Under the pieces are notes generated by a model that saw only the letters and a list, made by a program, of their open reading frames with translations, ran no database searches and was not told the origin of the DNA. Of a DNA stretch of 64,000 nucleotides, positions 1 to 9,847 are shown piece by piece (the stretch's first letter is position 1; every line of letters begins with the position of its first letter). The stretch covers positions 248,001 to 312,000 of the forward strand of contig JAKCVP010000011.1 of NCBI GenBank assembly GCA_023512835.1. Reading direction: 5' to 3'. The position numbers and the translations under genes are program-made. This DNA comes from Taxillus chinensis. Taxonomy: Eukaryota > Streptophyta > Magnoliopsida > Santalales > Loranthaceae.

Positions 1-1297
1 GGCTTTCTGCGAATTGTCTCCTCAGTATGTACCGTCTCTTGAAGAGATGAAAGAGCCCTTGATTTATTGTGCCTTCCACGGTATCAGCGACGCGATGGAC
101 AAGGTTTTCATTGCAAACCCTGCCCTGGACGATGATCTCCTCAACATTAAAAAAGCAATGTTGTGGGCCACTCGCAGAGCACACCCATCTTGCTTGGGCA
201 TCTTGATGCGCAAATATGCCCAATGCACTGGTGGTGGAAAACTTGCGCTTGGTAGTCACGTTCTCGCTGCTGTCACTACGGGCTCGTTACCAACGTGGAA
301 TTGTTACCTCACGTGTCCGGTCCTGGGGCCAACTGATCTGATGGCTCGCGATGAAAATGGAGCATCCACTCTTCATCTTGCCGCCGAATATGATCATCGC
401 GATATTCTTTCGGATCTACTATTACAGCCAGCGACCGATGTGAATGTGCGCGATAGATGGGGAAAGACGCCACTACATTACGCTTTTGAGACGGGTTCTC
501 GTGCAGCTGCGCGTATCCTCCTGCGACAGAAGAACGTCGCAGCATCTGCTCAAGACGCGAGTGGCCGAACCCCCGTCTCATATGCTGCTGGAGGCGGATT
601 TCACTCCTTGGTGGATCTTTATTGTAGATCTGGCTTTGCGGCGTCTGATGATCATGATCACAATGGCAGATCACCACTATCGTATGCCATGCAGTCATTG
701 CATATCGACTGTGTGCAGCGACTACTACGAGCCGGATGTAGTTTATCTGACCAAGACAAGACAGGCCGTACCCCAGTATCTTGGGCGGCTAACGCGAAAT
801 GGGGCCCGGCAGCTGCTAGGGGTGTACTACCTGAGCTTTTGTTTCGAATTGTGCAGAATCGAGATCCAAGTGCTCTACAGATCCCAGATCATGAGAATTG
901 GACGCCTCTGTTCTGGGCTTTGGACCCCCCAGGATATGTCGACGTTGTAAGGGAGTTGAGTGTAAGCGACGGCATCAACCTGAACTGGCGCGATCATTCT
1001 GGTCGTACTGCGCTTATGTGGGCGGCAGCCAGTAAGATGGAGAAAATCGTGAATCTTCTCTTAAGCGACTCCAGGGTCGACAAGAGTGCAATTAATGAGG
1101 ATGGTCAGACCGTGCTCTCATATGCTGCTCGGGCAGGGTCACTGAACATCGTCAAGGTCATTCTTGAGAATGCGCCAAACTTAAGAGAGCAGGAAGATAT
1201 CTCTGGCCGGAAGCCGAGAGACTGGGCCGAGCTTCATGGATATGACGAGATCGCTACGGTACTTGGAGGGGCAACCCGCATACCCGTCGTCAGCTGA
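1..1297 (+). CDS. Ankyrin-repeat protein, 3' part (5' end outside window)
   Basis: The frame is open from the first bases of the window, so the real start lies upstream; the first Met-like codon at position 14 is TTG and need not be a start. About 427 residues are visible. From roughly residue 115 to the end there are about eight ankyrin repeats, seen as DxxGxTxLHxAA / G(R)TPVSYAA units such as ENGASTLHLAAEYDH and RWGKTPLHYAFETGS. Ankyrin arrays make protein-binding surfaces. In fungi such arrays often form the C-terminal sensor of NACHT/NB-ARC proteins, and other NLR-type fragments occur in this window, but no nucleotide-binding domain is visible here. The stop is TGA at 1295-1297, about 100 bases before the next gene. 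Confidence 0.85.
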   Translation, partial: AFCELSPQYVPSLEEMKEPLIYCAFHGISDAMDKVFIANPALDDDLLNIKKAMLWATRRAHPSCLGILMRKYAQCTGGGKLALGSHVLAAVTTGSLPTWNCYLTCPVLGPTDLMARDENGASTLHLAAEYDHRDILSDLLLQPATDVNVRDRWGKTPLHYAFETGSRAAARILLRQKNVAASAQDASGRTPVSYAAGGGFHSLVDLYCRSGFAASDDHDHNGRSPLSYAMQSLHIDCVQRLLRAGCSLSDQDKTGRTPVSWAANAKWGPAAARGVLPELLFRIVQNRDPSALQIPDHENWTPLFWALDPPGYVDVVRELSVSDGINLNWRDHSGRTALMWAAASKMEKIVNLLLSDSRVDKSAINEDGQTVLSYAARAGSLNIVKVILENAPNLREQEDISGRKPRDWAELHGYDEIATVLGGATRIPVVS

Positions 1298-1395
1298 CGT
1301 CATGCAGCCCGCTCCACATAATTGTAGAAAAAATCAATTTCATCCGCTGGGCCTTCTGGGTAACGTGCTGTCTTAGTGATTGCCTGTCAAACAAC

Positions 1396-2290
1396 ATGAC
1401 TAGATCAGGCCTAAATGTTAAAGTTATTGGTCCGCGAGGGTCAGGCCGCCGAACACTGATCGGGTCGCTCTTGTACAGGGTTAGCGATTCTTCCATTCGC
1501 TATCTGGGCATGAGCGAAGTGTGTAATCCACTGACATGTGGTATAGTGCAATGGCATCGATATGAACCTTCTTCGAGAACTAGAAGCTACCGACCGGAAG
1601 AAATACGGAGATATCACTGAAGCTGTATGGAAGTCTGGTGATATTTGTAGGTTCGAGACTCCACAGCATGATGTGAGCATCATAGGTACGTCGTTGAACT
1701 TTCTAAGCCTCTTAACAACCACCGCTCACAATCATTTGTGTTGCAGACCACGACACACGAATCGATTGCCTTCTCCTTGTTGTATCACCTCACAACGTCG
1801 ACGACGATTCGAGCTTCTGGCGGTCTGCCGGGCGTGCTGTTTCGCAAACCTCCCGCTTCGTCCTCATCGTGAATAAGATGTAAGATTTTGAACCATGATG
1901 TACCTGAATGATCATTTGCTGAGCACGGTCGTAAGGGATATACATGACTGGAGTGAAGAGACCTTTACCAATACGACCGCCGCAGTGTCGAGGCAGTTGA
2001 ATAGAAGGTTCTGCGCCAATATGTTCACTTGCAGGTTTTCGGCTAATGGAAATCAGTAATATTGAGAGCGTCCCATACAGCGCCCATAGCTCCGAAAACC
2101 TCTTCGAAATATCGAAACTAACACCTTGGTATGCTGGATCATGTTCGAGAAGGACATTGCTCAATCTCATAGATGGTAGAATGCCATAGAGGGAGGTCGA
2201 AGTGGGGAACACCCATTAGGAGAGGTTTTGTGCACAAAATGCTAATGAATGACCATTAGCATCCGATCCTCTTAAGCGCTTTGGTCTCTT
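1396..2290 (+). CDS. EF-1alpha-like GTPase (G domain only, divergent), spliced
   Basis: Reassembled by hand as exons 1396-1479, 1547-1685, 1747-1879, 1936-2007 and 2057-2175; a sixth may start at 2260. The joined product follows the EF-1alpha G domain in order: VKVIGPRGSGRRTLIGSLLYR-like P-loop region with Arg where the P-loop Lys is expected, CNGID, FETPQHDVSIID, FVLIVNKMD (G4 motif restored only after splicing 1880-1935), DWSEETF, ESVPYSA, TPWYAG and TLLNLID. The G3 segment after IID is shortened and lacks DxPGH. Introns have good branch points, and splicing yields coherent sequence, which argues against simple decay. Donor 2008 is uncertain. The frame ends at TAG 2192-2194, or continues through a 2176-2259 intron into a transposon relic, which may have truncated domain II. 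GTP binding is doubtful. Confidence 0.6.
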
Positions 2291-3100
2291 TTTTTCCCTC
2301 TCTCTCCCCCCCTGTCCCACATTTTCTCTCGCTCACCATATTGCACGCTGCCGCCAGATTTTCGAGGTCTCCCTGCGAGGGTCTGTACCGCATCTCAGTG
2401 AAGTGAGGGCCTCTGAAGATCCTATCCTGGCCGTTCTGATGGCTTGCACAAGCACGTGGAAGAACAGCATTGTCCCCCCTCCAGCATGCACTCACGACCC
2501 TGTCATCCAGCTGGTCATCCTTGGGCTTCGCGGAGATATGCCCATCAACCGTCCACGGCGGAAGTGGAGCAGGTCCAACTTCAAACCAGTCACTGATCTT
2601 CTCGTATATGTTCTTGTCATGGCGGTTCCAGTCAAGCGCCTTCACGCTCCTCGCACGGAGTTTGGGGTGTGGCCGCTCGAGTGCTTTCGACCACTTCTTG
2701 CCCGGAGGTTTCGCTAGTCGATTGAGCACCGACCGACGACTGGCCGCGATATAGGCTAAGCGGGGTATATTCTTGATGCGTACTGCTCTTCGGCGGGAGC
2801 GAGGTATTGCTGGTCTTGGGCTTTTGCTTGGATCGAGGGCCGGCCTCGCAGTCGGTGGTGCAGGGTAGCGCAGGGCAGGATACCGGCATGTCAACCAGGA
2901 CGCCTTGCGCCAGCGCACGACTTGCTTGATCCATCAGCGTTCGCCCGAAGTGGTACAGGGCAGAGTGAGCGTCTGCTGTCAAGAACAGAGGAAAAGGAGG
3001 ACGGTGGCAAGATAAGCACAGCTGAAAATGGCATAACGTCCATCCCTGTGTAACGAAACACCCTGTGTAGCGAAATCCACTGCGCGGCAGAAGAGTGGAC
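2283..3100 (-). mobile_element. Fot1/pogo-type transposase relic, reverse strand
   Basis: On the minus strand a frame covering about 2540-2790 carries RIKNIPRLA, KPPGKKWSKALERPHP and VKALDWNRHDKNIYEKI. These align with the DNA-binding (CENP-B/HTH) part of the neighbouring plus-strand transposase (IKHIPSIAR, KPPGKNWARAFGKRNP, VRPLDWHRHEKNTYQKI). The DDE catalytic part is missing, the upstream half needs a frame change near 2890, and the tail below 2530 is unrelated sequence. It is a broken second copy of a related but not identical element, in opposite orientation. Repeated TGTAACGAAA / TGTAGCGAAA motifs near 3050-3080 may be part of its terminal inverted repeat; I could not define both ends. 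It abuts the EF-1alpha-like gene and may have truncated it. Confidence 0.65.
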
Positions 3101-3318
3101 ACCTCCGATGTGGCGGTGCGAAGAGTTATGCAAGGCTCATGAGGATGCACGTGGACTGATCATCAACAAGACATGTTCTAGAAGGTTTGCTCTGCAAAGC
3201 TCACCGCAGATCACGTGTCCTGGTTAGGCTTTCCCGCATCAATGCCCCCACGCGCCGCCCTCTGTTTGCCTATCCTTGACTCCAAGGCAACGGACGCGGT
3301 TGTGCGAGGTCACAGGTC

Positions 3319-4830
3319 ATGGGCAGGGTGAGCTTGAAGGCAATGCGGGATCGCCCAGGTGGCGCCCAAGAAAGCTATCGTACTCTTGCAGGTCATGAAG
3401 CTAAAGCCGAGAAGCAGCAATATCTGACGCCGGCGGAAGAGAAAGCTGTCGTTGAATTTTTGTCACACATGGCCGCCCTTGGTCATCCGGTGAAGATCAA
3501 GCATATTCCTTCGATCGCGCGAAGCGCCGCTCAGCACCGATCGCCTCCCAATCGACCGACCAAGCCGCCAGGAAAGAATTGGGCTCGAGCGTTCGGAAAG
3601 CGGAACCCGAGACTTCAAGCAAAGAGGGTTCGGCCACTGGATTGGCATCGTCATGAAAAAAATACGTACCAGAAGATACTGGAATGGTTTCAAGTGATAG
3701 AGGATGTAGTACAAAGCACGAATGTTCACGCAGAGAACCTATACAACATGGACGAAATCGGGGTCATGCTGTCCATGCCGGCGTCGATCAAGGTCCTCGT
3801 GGGCAAGAGCGACTCGCGGGACTATCGAGGGGCTCACATTAAGCGCGAAACGGCGACCGCCATCGTATGCATCAGCGCCGACGGCCGGTGCTTGAGTCCC
3901 ATGATCATCTGGTCTGCCGCCACGTACCGTATCAATTGGACCAATTTTCCCACGCCCGGATGGCACTACGCATGTTCAGAGTCTGGGTACACCAACGCCC
4001 ACATCAGCCTGGAGTGGCTGACGCGGGTATTCGACCCTCAGACCAAGGAACGGGCAGGCGCCAGCCCACGGGTGCTGATCTGCGACGGCTTCGGCACACA
4101 CGAGACGCTAGAAGTTTTAGAGTACTGCTTCGCCAACAACATCCCTCTGTGCCGCCTTCCTTCTCACACCTCTCACCAGCTCCAGCCATGATATTGCGGT
4201 CTTTGCGCCGCTCAAAGCGGCTTACCGGGACCAAGTCGAGCGATTGGAGCGAGCGGGCGTCAACGCGATTGGTAAAGCGCACTTTACCCGCCTCTACAGT
4301 CCCGCGCGAGAGCTGGCATTCTCGAAGGACAACATTCTAGCAGGATGGAGCAAGGTCGGCCTCTTTCCCTTCAATCCAGATCGGGTTCTGCAACATCTAC
4401 ATGTCCCTTCATGCCCGTCGGTTGCTGCCAAGGTCTTGAGCAAGGACAGTTCCACTGATGCCCATGACCTGCGCACCCCCTGACCCCAGCTTCTGTGGAG
4501 GCGCTGATGTCCCTGCAGAATATCATTGTCCAACGTGATGCAGGCGCACTCGATTGTAACAGTAAACATAATTCAGAAAGACAACTGGAGAAACCTACCA
4601 AGGCTACAAGTACCTTTCCCACGACGAACACGCTCCAAAAAGATGAGATTCAATTCCTGCACCAAATGAACAGCGAGATCAAGACTAGACGGACGACGAA
4701 ATCCGTCGTGCTGGGAAAGGGAAGATTGATGAGCTTCGAAGATCTTGTAACCGCACGAGCGAGACGAGCCGATCAGGATAATAGATACCGGAACAAAGCC
4801 AGAGGAAGCCGCTGCCGCAACCATGAGTGT
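3319..4830 (+). pseudogene. Fot1/pogo (DDE_1) transposase, frameshifted
   Basis: This is a Tc1/mariner-superfamily pogo-type transposase. Order of features: N-terminal helix-turn-helix region (LTPAEEKAVVEFL, KPPGKNWARAF), then the DDE core with YNMDEIGVMLS (first Asp), the RVLICDGFGTHET segment (second Asp) and HTSHQLQP, then the typical C-terminal linker SLQNIIVQRDA and SFEDLVTARARRADQ. The frame breaks at 4189-4191, where about two bases are missing after HTSHQLQP, continues in the next frame (AHFTRLYSPARELAFSKDN) and returns to the first frame after a C5 run at 4476-4480. The element is therefore probably inactive in this assembly. It has no stop of its own after the C-terminus: the frame runs straight on into WD40 repeats. 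Confidence 0.85.
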
Positions 4831-5739
4831 CAAGCGCTGAACGCCGAAGCATTTCATCGTGATGAGGAAGAGGACAATGTAAATTTATTAATGGGAAGCG
4901 TAGAGATCGCAGCAGAGACGTCATGCACGGCGCCGGTCGCACGCCTCTGGGACGCGACAACGGGACAGGAGCAGCACACACTGAAGGGTCACTCTTACTC
5001 GGTCCGTTCGGTGGTGTTCTCAACTGACGGCAAGCAGGTGGCCTCTGCATCAGACGACAGCACGGTGCGCCTCTGGGACGCGACGACGGGGCAGGAGCAG
5101 CACACACTGAAGGGTCACCCTAGCGGAGTCTGTTCGGTGATATTCTCACATGACGGCAAGCAGGCGGCCTCTGCATCTTTCGATAGCACGGTGCGTTTCT
5201 GGGACGCGACGACGGGGCAGGAGCAGCACACACTAAAGGGTCACTCTTTCCCGGTGCATACGGTAGCGTTCTCACCTAACGGCAAGCAGGTGGCCTCTGC
5301 ATCTGCCGACAACACGGTACGCCTCTGGGACGCGATGACGGGACAGGAACAGCATATACTGAAGGGTAACTCTTACTCGGTCCGTTCGGTGGTGTTCTCA
5401 CCTGACGGCAAGCAGGTGGCCTCTGGATCTTTCGACAGCACAGTGTGCCTCTGGGATGTGACAAGCGGAACTGAAGTGAGCCGCATTGATGATTGGGAAG
5501 CCGTTAAAACCCTCAACACTTTCCCGAGCTGGGAGCCTTCATCACACATCTCTTCATCGAAAACATTGCCTAACGTTTCATCTGACTCGAAGTGGCTGGT
5601 TCAGGCCGGACGCCGCTCCCTATGGATCCCATCCGCCTTTCGACCAGGTCAATTCGCATCTACATCAGAATGCGCTGTTCTTGGTAGTGGCTCTGGAAGG
5701 ATCACATTTCTGTTTCTACATAGGACCAGCAAAAGCTAA
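4495..5739 (+). CDS. Transposase C-terminus fused in frame to WD40 repeats
   Basis: A 414-codon open frame. Residues about 1-100 are the C-terminal tail of the pogo transposase (SLQNIIVQRDA, KGRLMSFEDLVTARA). From about residue 145 five nearly identical 42-residue WD40 repeats follow (RLWDATTGQEQHTLKGH, FSPDGKQVASASDDS), spanning roughly 4940-5460. The end (CLWDVTSGTEV, SLWIPSAFRPGQFAS, GSGSGRITFLF) matches the tail of fungal NLR WD40 propellers. The high identity between repeats is typical of NWD-type recognition proteins. No NACHT domain is present. The likely origin is insertion of the transposon into an NLR gene with loss of the upstream NLR part. The first codon here is GTG within the transposase frame, so an independent start is not shown. 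Whether the fusion is transcribed is unknown. Confidence 0.75.
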   Translation: MEALMSLQNIIVQRDAGALDCNSKHNSERQLEKPTKATSTFPTTNTLQKDEIQFLHQMNSEIKTRRTTKSVVLGKGRLMSFEDLVTARARRADQDNRYRNKARGSRCRNHECQALNAEAFHRDEEEDNVNLLMGSVEIAAETSCTAPVARLWDATTGQEQHTLKGHSYSVRSVVFSTDGKQVASASDDSTVRLWDATTGQEQHTLKGHPSGVCSVIFSHDGKQAASASFDSTVRFWDATTGQEQHTLKGHSFPVHTVAFSPNGKQVASASADNTVRLWDAMTGQEQHILKGNSYSVRSVVFSPDGKQVASGSFDSTVCLWDVTSGTEVSRIDDWEAVKTLNTFPSWEPSSHISSSKTLPNVSSDSKWLVQAGRRSLWIPSAFRPGQFASTSECAVLGSGSGRITFLFLHRTSKS

Positions 5740-6048
5740 TTGACCCTAAGGTATATTTGAAACGAGTCCGGAGCAGATACTTGTCTTTTAGTGGTAGCAT
5801 ATCTCGTTAGATAGTGTAAGTAAAGCAGCGGCAAAGGATGCAGCGACAACATACCTGATGTAACGAGAATCTGTATTTGCCGAACTCCTTCCACGAGTCG
5901 CTTTCGAATATTTGCAAAGTCATCATTATACCATGTGACTTCTGCTGGATGCAAATGCCGCGCCTTATGTATGCGTGCCGAGGCTGAATGGGGCTTGACC
6001 ACACCGCCACACGGAGTGTCCTTTCGCTGAATTCAGGGGTGAATCTCG

Positions 6049-6522
6049 TCACAGGGTGCGTCCCGGCATGCAGGGAGACACATTATGTATCTTTCTCTGG
6101 GTCGCTAGTCGTACGAAAGACTCAATCCAAAGTTTCATAAGTCTTGCTAGCGAATGGCGGAAATGTCGATACCGGACTTCATGAGGAACAAGCTTATAAT
6201 AGCTTGGCCAATAGATAACTTGAACGCCGCCGTCGGGGCAGAAGATACAGCGTGCTAGGCGTGGGACTCGCTGTTGAATATTACACGACAGATCCTTATA
6301 TAGTATAAGAACTTGGATTATTCGCTGCGCTGCTCTAGGCTCTAAGAGCCCAATTTCACAATCCTTCATACGGTATCCCTCTGTGCATCTATTATTCGTA
6401 TAAGGCGGTGGCGGGGTTTCCTCGGACCAATACGCTCCTCGTTCGTCTTCCCCGGCAGGTTGAAGGGTTGGTAGCGGATCAGAATCACATTGGATGAGAC
6501 GAATAAGCTGAAGCGAGGTCAT
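6049..6522 (-). CDS. Orphan small protein, copy A (family also at 54388-54906)
   Basis: I do not recognise this family. The start ATG at 6522 is chosen because the aligned start MTSLQLIRL corresponds to MSPFRLTHL in the copy at 54388; the frame upstream is open but begins with TTG. The product is about 157 residues. The core (MKDCEIG, LEPRAAQRIIQVLIL, VPRLARCIFCPDGG, YWPSYYKLVP) is about 70% identical to the second copy by hand count over 90 residues. The C-terminus after RLATQRKI diverges and is shorter, so this copy may be truncated. A Pro-rich stretch (TPPPPYT) precedes the core. No signal peptide or membrane segment is evident. It stands alone between the WD40 gene and a gene-poor stretch. 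Confidence 0.65.
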   Translation of the reverse strand: MTSLQLIRLIQCDSDPLPTLQPAGEDERGAYWSEETPPPPYTNNRCTEGYRMKDCEIGLLEPRAAQRIIQVLILYKDLSCNIQQRVPRLARCIFCPDGGVQVIYWPSYYKLVPHEVRYRHFRHSLARLMKLWIESFVRLATQRKIHNVSPCMPGRTL

Positions 6523-6600
6523 CCCCGTGACTGGAGTCAGTCCGATTGAAGGTAATGCGGAAGGTAAAAGGTTTTCTTGAGTGTAGACTGAGTGACTCAA

Positions 6601-8236
6601 GAATCGTGAAAGGTTGCAGGCTTTAACGGAGTACGGCGATCCACTTGTAGGTGTACAGGTGTACCTACCTGTGAGGCTATCTTCTCCGGCGCTTACGTCC
6701 GCTATTTACAGAAGGAGCTGACGAATTAAGAAGCTCGGAGATCTATATGGATCAAGATAGAAGCGCCAGCTATGGGGAGCTCTCCCACGCCCGCTCAATG
6801 AAGTTGACTGGGCAGTGTTGCTGTGGTGGATCGCTCTACGCTAACTTATAGTCATTGTGTCGGGAAATGCCCGAGCTCCACTTGACCGACGAAGAAGACA
6901 ACGAGGCGGACTCGCCGACGTACGGAAGTCCAGAAGTCCATAAAGAAGGAACGAAAAGAATTGCAGTCGCAATCTGTCGGGCGTTGGAGCCCTGTAGGGA
7001 TAGATCGAAGACGAACGGGGCAGCCTGTGCCACCAGATACCGAATCAGCAGTCTGTGGCCAGGAGAGTCCCATGTTCAGGATGTCCCGGTTGAGGATTCC
7101 AGATGGCGAATTCCAGCGTCTGCCCGTTGAAAGTTGAAAATCAGAAGTCGTCTGCCAGACGCCGATAACGTTCATTCGACCAATTCTATTTACCACCTCC
7201 TGTTACGCGAAAGATCCTTGCCGTCGCCTGGCCTTCATATTTTCGCACCGTATGTGGATCATAAGTGCAAGTTCAGCCCATGCTAGAGACAATGCTACCT
7301 CTTCGTATCTTTGCGCATGAGAACGGAAACTAATCCTGTCCCATCAATCACTTGTCGTGACCGTCGGATGCGTCATGGCAGCCAATCAAGGGGCGGAGCG
7401 GCGTGAGGCACATCACCAAAAAATCGTTCCGTCCTATTGGGCGTGCTTAGCACAGCCGCCGATTCTCACAGCCCAGGCATCCTCTCCCATCATCAACATG
7501 TATCCAATCATCATGTACTGCACTGCGGCATCGACGCCGCTTTAGTATTGCAGCTCGTGACAAGGTTCCCTGTAGATACACATTTCATCGTTATTAATCG
7601 CCCCCCTCGCTCCCTTCTGGATTCTGAATGAATACCAGACGGTGATTAACTATTGGACCCATGAGACCAGGGACGTGATGGTCCCCTCCAGAGCCCACAG
7701 AGTCTAATTGTAGCCTGGAACATCAACCTGCAAGCTTGGGTGACATTTGGTTGTTCGAGTAGCCGAAGGCGTGGGTGGCATGGCGCGTTTTCCTCCTCTT
7801 CCGACAAGCAACAAAAGGAGCATGGACTTATCAATACGAGCAAGCAACGACAGACCAGTCCGTGTGGGGCTGCTGTGGGTCTCACACCACAAGATTGCCG
7901 CGTGCGTAAGCTCATGCCCTGCAAACTCAACCTACAAGAGCTTCCCTCTGCCCTAATCGGCCGCTTTCAACATTCGCGTGATGCCACTGATCGTGATATC
8001 TGCTTGCGAATTTGACAACTTGCGGCAATCTCGGAGCGGCCACTGACCGTAAGGGAAGTCCGGGAACTGGCAGACTTGCGCAATAACCGAGAGAGCGATG
8101 TTGTGCGAGACATTATTGAGATCACAAACACCCATCAGTCCTCAGAGGCAAGATCGTACAACGGATTGGGCCAAAAGATTTTCTCGAGAGATCTGACTAG
8201 GAGCATGCTGCGCTGGGTTGACGTTGTCTGCAAATC
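6601..8236. other. No convincing gene
   Basis: Only short overlapping frames occur here (for example minus 6852-7196 and plus 8076-8288). None has a recognisable motif or a coherent spliced form. The last part may be the decayed upstream portion of the NLR fragment that follows. Confidence 0.4.
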
Positions 8237-9511
8237 ATGCAGTTCAATCTTCGGCAAAACATCTGCCGCCAAGCGAGACCTGGAGTGAAGGTTGTCGACG
8301 TGGCTAGGGAGCATATCGATCAGTGTTTGCCGGGCCACGTGCAATACGCCTGCAGATCCTGGTCAACCCACATCCAGAAGGGCGAGTTTTCGGTCACCGC
8401 TGTCCCTCTACTCAAGTTTTTCCGTGAGCATTTCTTGCATTGGCTGGAGGCGATGAGCTGGATGGAGAATGTGGACGAGGTTGTGCAAATGCTACATGCA
8501 ATGGCTCTTCAATCACGGGTGTGTATGTCTGATGGTGTAATGTAATAGATAAGGCTAATAAAACCGTAGACGGAACGGGCCAGGGCAGTCGAGGACTTCG
8601 TGAAAGATGCTGTCCATATTTGTCGCGAGTTCAGGCCCGTCATCAGTGAAGCGCCACTTCAGCTTTATTACACCGTGCTTACCTTTAGCCCTTTGGAAAG
8701 CATCACCCGTCAAGCATTCAAAGGAGAGTGCTTGTGCCCTACGTTCCACCCTAGCCAGCGCGCAGTAGAATGGGATTCACGTCTGCAGACTGCAGAATGT
8801 CATTCCAGCTGGGTTCACCGGGTAGCGTTCTCACCCAATGGCTCGAAGCTGGCGTCAGCATCTATGGACCAGACGGTGCGAGTCTGGGATGCACAGACAG
8901 GAAGATGTGAGCAAAAGCTCGTAGGGCATTCGCAAGGGGTCCTGGATGTGGCCTTCTCACCCAATGGTCAGAGTCTGGCATCCGCATGTATGGATCAAAC
9001 GGTGCGAATATGGGACTTGCGGACAGGGGCATGCCACCGTACGCTCAGAGATCATTTCGACTGGGTTCATACTGTGGCATTCTTTTCCGAGGGGTCAAAG
9101 CTGGTATCAGCATCCAACGATCAGACAGTACGGATGTGGGATGCACAGACAGGAGCACTCATCTGTACAGCGGAGGGACATGGGTCCGAACTTCGGTACG
9201 ACAAGACTCAGACCGTGCTTATCGATTCCGAACGTGTGATAATTGGAGAGTGTCGCCTACAAAACTCTCTGACAACAACCGTGAATCAAGAACAGAGCCA
9301 GGAGGAGGACGACAAGATGTTCATCTCCCATCAGGATCCAGATTGGGTCGCTAATGAGAAAGGGCGTTACGTGTGGCTGCCTTCTGAGTATCGTGGCCAC
9401 GTGTGGGCTTCGCATGGTGATTTTCTCGCCATCGGTTCGTTCTCCGGGAGGGTCACAATTATGCGATCCGGCGATTGGGGCTACCCTGACGAGTGTCAGC
9501 AAGAGCGTTAG
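8237..9511 (+). CDS. NLR fragment: winged-helix/linker end plus WD40 repeats
   Basis: Two exons, 8237-8518 and 8570-9511, joined by a 51-base intron (GTGTGT donor, branch GGCTAATA, acceptor CCGTAG); the frame is continuous across it. Exon 1 (FNLRQNICR, HVQYACRSWSTHI, FFREHFLHWLEAMSWM) is the segment that follows the NACHT module in fungal STAND proteins. Exon 2 begins with RARAVEDFVKDAVH and FRPVISEAPLQLYYT, then has three or four WD40 repeats (HSSWVHRVAFSPNGSKLASAS, TVRVWDAQTG) and the NLR propeller tail (YVWLPSEYRGHVWAS, GSFSGRVTI). The nucleotide-binding NACHT domain is absent: a stop lies just upstream in this frame. I read it as a truncated NWD-type gene. WD40 repeats are less alike than in the 4.5-5.7 kb gene, so it is a separate lineage. 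Confidence 0.8.
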
Positions 9512-9847
9512 CGACGACATCCGTTACTTTGCACAGTGAAGCGGTTACAAGGCAGTCTAAGTTTACGCTATGTCCATGTTTGGAGGCTTGGCGGAATGAC
9601 TTGATCCAGATCATGCTTGTGCCGTGTCTAGAGTGTCGCGTGCGTGGGTTTTGTACTTATCCTGCTATTAGTCAATCATAGGTGCTATGGATTCCGTGGT
9701 CTGCTCGTGTGTAAGAATTCATGATTTGTATTGAGATTGGTCAAGCTCCTCTAGACGATGCGGTCGGTCCAGCAATCACTTCCGTGTCTCTTCTGGCTGT
9801 GCCATTTCCACCTGCAGCTTCGGATGAAGCGGTGGGAGGGCCTCCTT

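Noticed and set aside
309..950. Open frames of 129 and 168 codons overlapping the ankyrin gene on other frames
   Set aside because: They are shadows of the repeat-coding frame and lack any recognisable protein features.
2176..2290. Extension of the EF-1alpha-like gene into domain II
   Set aside because: A good intron (2176-2259) gives only LIDASDPLKRF before transposon-derived sequence; kept as a possibility, not as a supported exon.
2403..2754. Plus-strand frames of about 100 codons in the transposon relic
   Set aside because: The minus-strand frame here matches a transposase; the plus-strand frames are its antisense shadows.
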